DNA of 5,425 nt from an uncultured Peptococcaceae bacterium. GTDB taxonomy: Bacteria > Bacillota > Peptococcia > Peptococcales > Peptococcaceae. Positions 1 through 4,626 of this stretch are shown in pieces. The translations under genes were made by a program, and so were the position numbers. Within the stretch, counting starts at the first letter, position 1; every line of letters begins with the position of its first letter. The notes beneath the pieces are model-generated. The model was not told the DNA's origin. It searched no databases and saw nothing but the letters and a program-made list of their open reading frames with translations. The DNA lies in NCBI GenBank assembly GCA_900553245.1, contig USCP01000132.1, forward strand, positions 1-5,425. Reading direction: 5' to 3'.

Positions 1-226
1 GCCACACGACGGAGAAAGGTTTATTGAGGGTCACACCGCCGATGTTTTTGATCAGGCTGATTTGTTAGAAAGTATTCATTTGGGTGTACCGTCTGTGATG
101 GCGTTGTTGCGTGCGCTAAAGAAAAACGGTCTTGATGTTTCAACCAATGCCCTTAATGTGGATGAAGCATGTAAGCTTATTGAAGCGGCTCTCGAAAAGA
201 AGGGAGGCGCATTCCATGTTGAATGA
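1..226 (+). CDS. ecfA2: Energy-coupling factor transporter ATPase EcfA2, C-terminal end (5' truncated)
   Basis: Only the last 74 codons are present, read from base 2 to the TGA at 224-226. The Walker A, signature and Walker B motifs lie upstream of the window. The visible part begins inside an 'E-R-F-I-E-G-H-T-A-D-V-F' segment, matching the end of the ABC ATPase fold where the family has a beta-hairpin with G-x-P/T-x-E/D-V-F. It continues into the C-terminal helical extension typical of ECF ATPases (L-G-V-P-S-V-x-x-L-x-x-x-L-K-K-x-G). The protein would sit on the cytoplasmic face of the membrane, hydrolysing ATP to drive uptake through EcfT and a substrate-binding S component. Its end overlaps the ecfT start by 11 bp, and the ecfT ribosome binding site lies inside it, implying coupled translation. 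The copy directly before ecfT is normally EcfA2, so I use that symbol; EcfA1 cannot be excluded from this fragment. Confidence 0.85.
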   Translation, partial: PHDGERFIEGHTADVFDQADLLESIHLGVPSVMALLRALKKNGLDVSTNALNVDEACKLIEAALEKKGGAFHVE

Positions 227-1019
227 TATTACTATTGGGCAATATGTCAAAGGCAATTCTATTCTTCACCGTTTGGACCCACGTACTAAAATCTTCGGTA
301 TGTTGGGGATTATGGTAGCACTTTTTTTGATTAACCAATGGATTGGGTTATTGTATGCGACGGTTGTTGTTTTTGCTATATTAGGACTCAGCAAGGTACC
401 GATTCGATACTATATTAAGGGCATCAAGCCGCTGTTGTTTATTTTGGTGTTTACGGCGTTGATTCAGATGTTTTTTACTCCGGGTACCATTCTTTGGCAA
501 TGGTGGATTTTTCACATTACCAAGGAAGGCATTCGTTTAGCCGTCTTCATGTGTACCCGATTGGTCTTGTTGATTTTAACAACCTCGGTGCTGACGTTGA
601 CCACGACGCCGATTCAGCTTACCGATGCGGTTGAAAATTTGTTGTCTCCGTTTAAACGCTTTGGGTTACCGGCCCATGAGCTTGCAATGATGATGAGCAT
701 TGCCTTGCGTTTTATCCCGACTTTGATTGATGAAACCGACAAAATTATGAAGGCACAGGCCTCTCGTGGTGCGGCATTTGACGAAGGTGGCTTAATCAAT
801 CGCGCCAAAGCACTGTTACCGATTCTGGTCCCTTTGTTTTTAAATGCCATTAAGCGTGCCGAAGAATTGGCAATGGCGATGGAAGCGCGTTGCTATCATG
901 GCGGGGAAGGGCGTACACGGTTGCATGAGTTGCATTATGAGCGTGAGGACCGTGGTGCCTTTGCTCTATTGGCGGTGATTATCGCTTTGGGTGTTGCAAC
1001 AAGGTGGGTGACGTTTTGA
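216..1019 (+). CDS. ecfT: Energy-coupling factor transporter transmembrane subunit EcfT
   Basis: This is the integral membrane coupling subunit of an ECF-type ABC importer, linking the EcfA ATPases to interchangeable S components that bind vitamins or metals. The protein is 267 aa from the ATG at 216, the usual EcfT size. The frame is open further upstream, but ATG 216 has an AGGGAGG (201-207) 8 nt before it, and the protein then begins with the family's 'G-N-S-x-L-H-R-L-D-P-R-T-K' amphipathic N-terminus. Hydrophobic segments lie roughly at residues 28-60, 70-88, 108-130, 155-172, 200-212 and 249-264. The two coupling-helix Arg motifs are visible: 'Q-A-S-R-G-A-A-F' (about 181-188) and 'A-M-E-A-R-C-Y-H-G' (about 221-229), followed by 'G-R-T-R'. 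No S-component gene is adjacent, so it is probably a shared (group II) module and its substrate cannot be read here. Confidence 0.95.
   Translation: MLNDITIGQYVKGNSILHRLDPRTKIFGMLGIMVALFLINQWIGLLYATVVVFAILGLSKVPIRYYIKGIKPLLFILVFTALIQMFFTPGTILWQWWIFHITKEGIRLAVFMCTRLVLLILTTSVLTLTTTPIQLTDAVENLLSPFKRFGLPAHELAMMMSIALRFIPTLIDETDKIMKAQASRGAAFDEGGLINRAKALLPILVPLFLNAIKRAEELAMAMEARCYHGGEGRTRLHELHYEREDRGAFALLAVIIALGVATRWVTF
1001..1007 (+). promoter_or_regulatory. Ribosome binding site deciding a TTG start for truA
   Basis: AAGGTGG lies 8 nt upstream of TTG 1016, at good spacing for that start. The alternative GTG at 1004 falls inside this site and has no better one. TTG 1016 overlaps the ecfT stop (TTGA), the usual coupled arrangement. 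Confidence 0.6.
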
Positions 1020-1837
1020 GTACCTATAAACTTGTTATGAGCTATGACGGCAGTGCTTACTCGGGGTTTCAGCGTCAATCGGATGAAAACCTTCGCACTG
1101 TCCAAGGTGTTATAGAAGAAACTTTTGAAACCCTATTTAGTGAGCGTGTGACCATTCACGGTGCCGGCCGTACCGATGCAGGGGTGCATGCGCGGGCGCA
1201 GGTGGCACACTTGCAGACTAGCCGTAACATCCCGGCAGAGCGCTTGCAATATGCAATGAACCGCGCCTTGCCACCAAGTCTGGTTTTGCGTGCCGTGAGC
1301 GTCGTTGACGATGACTTTCATGCAAGAAAGTCTGCCATTGGAAAATGGTATAGCTACCGTATTTTTAACGCTCAAACACCACCTGCCATGGGACATGGGT
1401 ACTTTACGCATGTACCGATTTCGATGGATCGCTCGCTTTTTGAGGCGGCACTTGCAAAAACAGTGGGCTACCACAACTTTCAAGGCTTTTGTGGACGTGG
1501 TGCAACGGTGTTAACCTTTGATCGTACGTTGTATCTTGCAAAGGTATGCGTAGAAAATAATTGGTGGCAGGTGCATTTTGTCGGGGATGGCTTCCTTCGA
1601 AAGATGGTGCGTAATTTGGTGGGCACTGCCATTGATGTAGCGTTGGGACGCCGTCCTCTTGATTGTGTGGATGAGGCTCTTGAAACAGGGCTTCGTACCA
1701 AGGCTGGTCCGACTGCCGCTGCTGATGGTTTAACCATGGAGGCTGTCTTTTACGAGGAGTCGGACTTGGATGCTTGCATGAAGCGCATAGAAGCCTTGCC
1801 AACGAATCGAGTGGGTTCATTATTTGGTGATTATTAA
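1016..1837 (+). CDS. truA: tRNA pseudouridine(38-40) synthase TruA
   Basis: TruA isomerises uridines 38, 39 and 40 in the anticodon stem-loop of many tRNAs in the cytoplasm. From TTG 1016 the protein is 273 aa (277 aa from GTG 1004), close to the usual 245-275. The N-terminus 'Y-K-L-x-x-S-Y-D-G-S-A-Y-S-G-F-Q-R-Q' is the family's opening strand. The catalytic motif 'G-A-G-R-T-D-A-G-V-H-A' is intact, with the nucleophilic Asp at residue 54 (equivalent to E. coli Asp60). 'F-H-A-R-x-S-A' with 'Y-S-Y-R-I' sits at about 101-116, and the C-terminal 'G-D-G-F-L-R-K-M-V-R-N-L-V-G' at about 190-203. No frameshift or missing key residue is seen. The start overlaps the ecfT stop, so it is the distal gene of the ecf transcript. 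In many Bacillota rplM-rpsI follow truA; here an unrelated membrane pair follows. Confidence 0.96.
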   Translation: MSTYKLVMSYDGSAYSGFQRQSDENLRTVQGVIEETFETLFSERVTIHGAGRTDAGVHARAQVAHLQTSRNIPAERLQYAMNRALPPSLVLRAVSVVDDDFHARKSAIGKWYSYRIFNAQTPPAMGHGYFTHVPISMDRSLFEAALAKTVGYHNFQGFCGRGATVLTFDRTLYLAKVCVENNWWQVHFVGDGFLRKMVRNLVGTAIDVALGRRPLDCVDEALETGLRTKAGPTAAADGLTMEAVFYEESDLDACMKRIEALPTNRVGSLFGDY

Positions 1838-1860
1838 CGAAGTGAATGCATGTTGTGTGT

Positions 1861-1868
1861 GATATAAA
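1861..1868 (+). promoter_or_regulatory. Possible weak extended -10 promoter in the truA-resB-like gap
   Basis: The 74-bp gap between truA and the next gene contains TATAAA at 1863-1868, preceded by TG one base upstream (TGATATAAA), an extended -10 layout. No convincing -35 is present about 17 nt upstream. No terminator hairpin is visible in the gap, so read-through from truA is equally possible. This is only a candidate. Confidence 0.22.
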
Positions 1869-1911
1869 GAATGCTTTTTGAGGTTTAATAATTTGAGAGG
1901 AGTGTGGTTTT

Positions 1912-2514
1912 GTGGACATTCAACGATCTTTACAATTATTAGGTGGTGGCTTATTCGCGTTGGCCGTCATCACAGGATTTTGTTGCCCACCCGGGTTGGT
2001 GCCATCTATTGTGAGTGTGGGCTTGGCTTGTGCAACCGCAGTGGTATTCTTAGGTGTTCTGGTGTTGACATTGGCAAAAAATCATCGCATCGGTGGATTG
2101 GTAAAGGCAGTTATTTATACCTCGCTAATTTTGATGCTTGTTGGCAGCGCCGGCACTTATTTTTTAAACAATGATGCGTTGGTAGAAATGTCTCATGGTG
2201 ATGTGGCAGTATTGAATGAAGATGGTTACACCCTTACCTTTAACGGTAGCGATGGAACGGAACTTTCTAATGCATCCTTTGAAGTGGTTCTGACACGTCC
2301 GGACATGGTGTCCTTTCATGAAATCATTAGTCAAAACGAGCCTCTGAAAATTGACGGGCTGCGTATCCATCCAATGGAAGTTTATGAGGATGGTGCAGTA
2401 TTTTTATTTGAAGAGGATATTTTTACAAAGGTGATGGGCCTTGGCGGTATTCTCTTTTTGATTGGCTTGGGGCTTTTGGCACTTCCTACTGCCAGAAAGA
2501 AAGGGGTGCAATGA
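1912..2514 (+). CDS. Short ResB/CcsB-like membrane protein (putative System II cytochrome c maturation or heme-handling)
   Basis: A 200-aa membrane protein starting at GTG 1912, with AGAGGAG (1896-1902) 9 nt upstream. Three hydrophobic segments (about residues 7-25, 30-55 and 62-84) are followed by a polar, probably extracytoplasmic domain (85-172) and a last membrane helix (173-191), then a basic cytoplasmic tail. This N-terminal TMs / outside domain / C-terminal TM layout matches ResB (CcsB). The domain contains 'I-S-Q-N-E-P-L-K-I-D-G-L-R-I-H-P-M-E-V-Y', resembling the ResB 'V-N-x-P-L-x-x-x-G-x-x-I-Y-Q-x-x-Y' signature. In known systems ResB works with CcsA/ResC to carry heme outward and attach it to apocytochrome c. 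The next gene is CcsA-like and overlaps by ATGA, which supports the call. It is shorter than Bacillus ResB, and no histidine lies within the predicted helices. The family assignment is my inference from motif, layout and context; function may have changed. Confidence 0.55.
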   Translation: MDIQRSLQLLGGGLFALAVITGFCCPPGLVPSIVSVGLACATAVVFLGVLVLTLAKNHRIGGLVKAVIYTSLILMLVGSAGTYFLNNDALVEMSHGDVAVLNEDGYTLTFNGSDGTELSNASFEVVLTRPDMVSFHEIISQNEPLKIDGLRIHPMEVYEDGAVFLFEEDIFTKVMGLGGILFLIGLGLLALPTARKKGVQ

Positions 2515-3217
2515 TGGATACCTTAATGACTGTGTTATTTTATGCCATTCTTGCGTGCTTCGCTGTAACAATTTTGGCATGGTGCGTGAGTGAATGGATG
2601 AAGAAGTGGCAAGCAGGCGTACTCGTTGGTGCTGCCTCTGCCCTTGGGGTATTGCTGCTTTTGGTACAATTGGTGGTTTTGTTTGTCCGCGGCGAAGGCA
2701 TGACCAGTGCCGGCCTTTATTCCATTTGCGGCTTGTTCTTGCTTTAAGTACCTGTTATATGCATTTCCGTTTAATGGGGACGGGCGTGGCGCCACTTGCG
2801 GCCATTTTTATCTTAGCGCTTGAATCCGGCACACGATTTGCACCGACTCTTGATGCACTGTTGCCAATGGTGGCGAAATTTGACGCCCCATGGGTACAAC
2901 AGGCCTGTGTGCTTGCTGCAGTTGGTATTGGTCTTGCAATTTCCTATGGATTATTGGCTGGGAATTCAGCAAGAAGACAACGCAACTTAGGATACGTGTT
3001 TTATGAGCTTGATAAATATGTGTCTAATTCCATGCCGAAGATGGTGTCTCATTTTGGCTGGTGGGCCATTGTTGCCTTGAGCTTTGCCCTCGGAGCTTAT
3101 ATGCTTTGGTGCCAAACCCTTTACGGGGTATTTTGGATTTGGCAGCCGCTCATGGCCGTGTTGGCTGCGGTATGGCTCTTGGTATTCCTTGGCAAGGATG
3201 TATTGAAAATCAGATAA
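2511..3217 (+). pseudogene. CcsA/ResC-like cytochrome c assembly protein, frame-disrupted
   Basis: The gene begins at ATG 2511 (or 2514) after AAGGGG (2501-2506), overlapping the ResB-like stop. The first frame encodes 78 aa with two to three hydrophobic helices and stops at TAA 2745-2747. The frame one base back continues immediately (GCT at 2741 onward) for 158 codons to TAA 3215-3217, with about four more helices. Joined, the roughly 235-aa product matches the CcsA/ResC plan: 'R-G-E-G-M-T-S-A-G-L-Y-S' resembles the loop before the third helix, 'G-T-G-V-A-P-L-A-A-I' the 'G-x-F-V-L-P-L-A' helix, 'W-V-Q-Q-A-C-V-L' the 'W-L-x-x-H-V' helix, and 'L-Y-G-V-F-W-I-W-Q-P' the WWD region. Functional relatives have His in the W-L-x-x-H motif and W-x-W-D-P-K-E in WWD; here these are Q/A and W-I-W-Q-P-L. 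A 1-nt deletion (decay or sequencing error) is the simplest reading of the break. I see no canonical slippery heptamer for programmed frameshifting. Confidence 0.6.
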
Positions 3218-3227
3218 ACGCATCTTT

Positions 3228-3266
3228 AAAACACGTAGTGTTCAAAACACTACGTGTTTTTTTTTT
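3228..3266 (+). terminator. Strong intrinsic transcription terminator after the CcsA-like gene
   Basis: A perfect 15-bp inverted repeat (AAAACACGTAGTGTT at 3228-3242 and its complement at 3246-3260) closes on a 3-nt CAA loop and runs into ten T residues (3257-3266). It begins 10 nt after the CcsA-like stop. It separates the ecf/truA/ResB-CcsA block from the fatty-acid operon. The A-tract on the left arm could also make it work for transcription from the other strand, but no gene points that way here. Confidence 0.93.
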
Positions 3267-3353
3267 GCGCGTGTGCTCATTACCATCGAGAGAGCACTTT
3301 TATTATGAATGAGCACTAAAATGTGGGGGAAAAGTAAAAATGAAGTGCTCTTA

Positions 3354-3382
3354 TTGACAAATCAACAAGATGCTCTTATAAT
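3354..3382 (+). promoter_or_regulatory. Exact-consensus sigma-A (sigma-70) promoter of the acpP-fabK-fabD operon
   Basis: TTGACA (3354-3359) and TATAAT (3377-3382) are separated by exactly 17 nt, the ideal housekeeping promoter. Transcription should begin at about 3387-3390, giving a 5' UTR of roughly 75-80 nt before acpP. A fully consensus promoter needs no activator, so control is probably by repression; one dyad overlaps the -35 and another lies just past the expected start site. Confidence 0.9.
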
Positions 3383-3409
3383 TCTGGATGTTGAGAAATC
3401 AATAAGACG
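3354..3409. repeat. Two near-identical TTGA-N4-TCAA dyads, candidate repressor operator
   Basis: TTGACAAATCAA (3354-3365) and TTGAGAAATCAA (3391-3402) are each imperfectly symmetrical with TTGA...TCAA arms. They extend as a 19-bp direct repeat (3354-3372 and 3391-3409) with 16 matches, 37 bp start to start, about 3.5 helical turns. The first contains the -35 box; the second lies at or just after the likely transcription start. A third AAATCAA occurs at 3430-3436. FabT, a MarR-type repressor of fab operons in streptococci, recognises a related TTTGATTATCAAA-type site, but the spacing here is one base longer. The binding protein is therefore unproven. Confidence 0.5.
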
Positions 3410-3424
3410 AGAGCAAGCGCTCTC
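3409..3424 (+). other. Small 5'-UTR hairpin of the fab operon leader
   Basis: GAGAGC (3409-3414) and GCTCTC (3419-3424) form a 6-bp GC-rich stem with a 4-nt AAGC loop about 20 nt into the predicted leader. It lacks a following U-run (ATTTTAAAT comes next), so it is not a standard terminator. It could stabilise the message or simply be two halves of the GAGC-type operator repeat read on DNA. Confidence 0.4.
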
Positions 3425-3452
3425 ATTTTAAATCAAAAAAGAAAAAAGACTT

Positions 3453-3457
3453 GGAGG
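3453..3457 (+). promoter_or_regulatory. Ribosome binding site deciding the acpP start
   Basis: GGAGG lies 8 nt before ATG 3466. The in-frame TTG at 3451 overlaps this site and so is not the start. Confidence 0.9.
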
Positions 3458-3465
3458 ACCCAGTT

Positions 3466-3681
3466 ATGGTATTTGAAGCAGTAGCAGAACTTTTGGCAGA
3501 TCGTTTGGAATGTGAAGTATCCGATATTAAAATGGAAAGCACTTTCCATGACCTTGGCATTGATTCCTTGGACACCGTAGATCTTTTAATGGAACTTGAA
3601 GACAAGCTCGATATCAGCATTGAATTGAACGAAAAGGTTGAAACCGTTGGTGACCTTGTAACCTTTATCAAAAAGAACTAA
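3466..3681 (+). CDS. acpP: Acyl carrier protein
   Basis: A 71-aa acidic cytoplasmic protein that carries growing fatty acyl chains on a 4'-phosphopantetheine arm. The attachment motif 'G-I-D-S-L-D-T-V-D-L-L-M-E-L-E' is intact with the modified Ser at residue 34, at the start of helix II, the recognition helix for partner enzymes. Helix I is at about 2-15, and the C-terminal 'V-E-T-V-G-D-L-V-T-F-I' matches helices III-IV. The length is slightly below the usual 75-80 aa because both ends are short. The start is fixed by the GGAGG 8 nt upstream. It is first in the operon, 13 bp before fabK, directly after the consensus promoter and candidate operators. Being beside FabK and FabD marks it as the fatty-acid ACP, not one dedicated to a secondary pathway. 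Confidence 0.96.
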   Translation: MVFEAVAELLADRLECEVSDIKMESTFHDLGIDSLDTVDLLMELEDKLDISIELNEKVETVGDLVTFIKKN

Positions 3682-3694
3682 GTGAGGAAAAGCC

Positions 3695-4612
3695 ATGATT
3701 CAGACACCAATCACCGGTATGCTCGGTATTGAGTATCCGGTTTTTCAAGGCGGGATGGCATGGATTGCAGACGGCGAGCTTGCGGCGGCTGTTTCTAACG
3801 GCGGTGGTCTTGGGATCATTGCTGCGGGAAATGCACCGGTGGACGTTGTTCGCAAAGAAATTCATCGCGCGAAACAGTTAACGGATCGCCCATTCGGCGT
3901 GAATGTGATGCTTATGAGTCCATTTGCGGACGACATTGCACAGCTGCTTTGTGAGGAAAAGGTTGCCGTGGTAACAACAGGTGCCGGAAATCCATCAAAG
4001 TACATTGCTGACTGGAAGGCAGCCGGCATCAAAATTATTCCGGTGGTGGCGTCTGTGGCCATGGCCAAATTGATGGAGCGTCTCGGTGTAGACGCCATGA
4101 TTGCGGAAGGCGGCGAAAGCGGCGGTCATGTTGGTGAGTTAACCACTATGGTATTGGTTCCACTTATCTGTGATGCGGTATCTGTACCTGTAATTGCTGC
4201 AGGAGGTGTGGCAGATGGTCGCGGTTTTGCGGCAGCATTTATGTTAGGTGCTTGCGGTGTGCAGATGGGGACGAGATTCCTCAGCGCCAAGGAATGTACG
4301 GTGCACGAGGACTATAAAAAGAAAATCCTTAAAGCCAATGACCGTAGCACGACGGTAACCGGTCAGCGTTTGGGGCATCCGGTGCGTAGTCTTCGTACAA
4401 AATTTGTGCGCGAATATGTAAAAGCGGAATATGGCCCAACAACCGATGAAGAATTGGAAGCACTGGGTGCCGGCCGTTTGCGCATGGCGGCGAAGGAAGG
4501 CGACAGTGACAATGGGTGCTTTATGAGTGGCCAATCGGCGGCATTGGTGACCAAAGAGGAGCCGGCAGCTGGTATGGTTGCGTATGTTGTAAACGGTGGC
4601 GAAGCCATTTAG
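3695..4612 (+). CDS. fabK: Enoyl-[acyl-carrier-protein] reductase II (FMN-dependent) FabK
   Basis: A 305-aa TIM-barrel flavoprotein of the nitronate monooxygenase/FabK family that reduces trans-2-enoyl-ACP to acyl-ACP with NAD(P)H, the last step of each fatty-acid elongation cycle. The N-terminus 'P-V-F-Q-G-G-M-A-W-I-A' and 'V-S-N-G-G-G-L-G-I-I' (about 33-42) are typical of the FMN site. 'F-G-V-N-V-M-L' is at about 67-73. The signature 'E-G-G-E-S-G-G-H-V-G' carries His145, equivalent to catalytic His144 of Streptococcus pneumoniae FabK. Phosphate-binding Gly-rich loops follow at 'A-A-G-G-V-A-D-G-R-G' and 'G-A-C-G-V-Q-M-G-T-R-F'. Simple nitronate monooxygenases share the fold, but position between acpP and fabD plus the T-T-M-V-L-V-P segment favour FabK. 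It starts at ATG 3695 with GAGGA (3684-3688) upstream. FabK enzymes are known to be insensitive to triclosan, unlike FabI. Confidence 0.96.
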   Translation: MIQTPITGMLGIEYPVFQGGMAWIADGELAAAVSNGGGLGIIAAGNAPVDVVRKEIHRAKQLTDRPFGVNVMLMSPFADDIAQLLCEEKVAVVTTGAGNPSKYIADWKAAGIKIIPVVASVAMAKLMERLGVDAMIAEGGESGGHVGELTTMVLVPLICDAVSVPVIAAGGVADGRGFAAAFMLGACGVQMGTRFLSAKECTVHEDYKKKILKANDRSTTVTGQRLGHPVRSLRTKFVREYVKAEYGPTTDEELEALGAGRLRMAAKEGDSDNGCFMSGQSAALVTKEEPAAGMVAYVVNGGEAI

Positions 4613-4626
4613 AAAGGAGCGACCAA

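Larger units (their letters stand above)
3273..3422. repeat. Cluster of seven GAGCAC/GTGCTC-like hexamers in both orientations upstream of acpP
   Basis: Exact copies are GTGCTC at 3273-3278 and 3345-3350, and GAGCAC at 3292-3297 and 3311-3316. One-base variants are ATGCTC (3370-3375), GAGCAA (3411-3416) and GCGCTC (3417-3422). Flanks are also shared: GTGCTCATT (3273-3281) is the inverse of AATGAGCAC (3308-3316), AGAGCACTT (3291-3299) is the inverse of AAGTGCTCT (3343-3351), and TGCTCTTAT repeats directly at 3346-3354 and 3371-3379. The elements cover the area upstream of the promoter, its spacer and the early 5' UTR. They are most simply read as binding sites for a regulator of the fatty-acid operon, though no regulator is identified. 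The 199-bp stretch 3267-3465 holds no gene. Confidence 0.6.

Noticed and set aside
132..215. Upstream in-frame start giving a 295-aa EcfT
   Set aside because: It would overlap ecfA2 by about 95 bp, the added residues do not look like EcfT, and ATG 216 has a strong ribosome binding site.
1404..1919. Long minus-strand open frame of 171 codons across truA
   Set aside because: It lies antisense to a well-supported truA, with a composition rich in His, Pro and Gln typical of shadow translation and no plausible domain.
2731..2750. Programmed -1 ribosomal frameshift joining the two halves of the CcsA-like gene
   Set aside because: The overlap CTTGTTCTTGCTTTAA has no X-XXY-YYZ slippery heptamer in the right phase, and I see no clear stem-loop directly after it. 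A missing base is simpler, though reads would be needed to decide.
3273..3316. Second terminator formed by GTGCTCATT and AATGAGCAC
   Set aside because: The arms are 26 nt apart and no T-run follows on either strand, so a DNA-binding role is more likely than termination.
3273..3436. CRISPR-like array
   Set aside because: Units are only 6-19 bp, in mixed orientation, irregularly spaced and placed over a promoter; no repeat-spacer periodicity is present.
3451..3465. In-frame TTG at 3451 as the acpP start, adding five residues
   Set aside because: It overlaps the GGAGG ribosome binding site, and ATG 3466 has ideal spacing and gives a normal ACP N-terminus.
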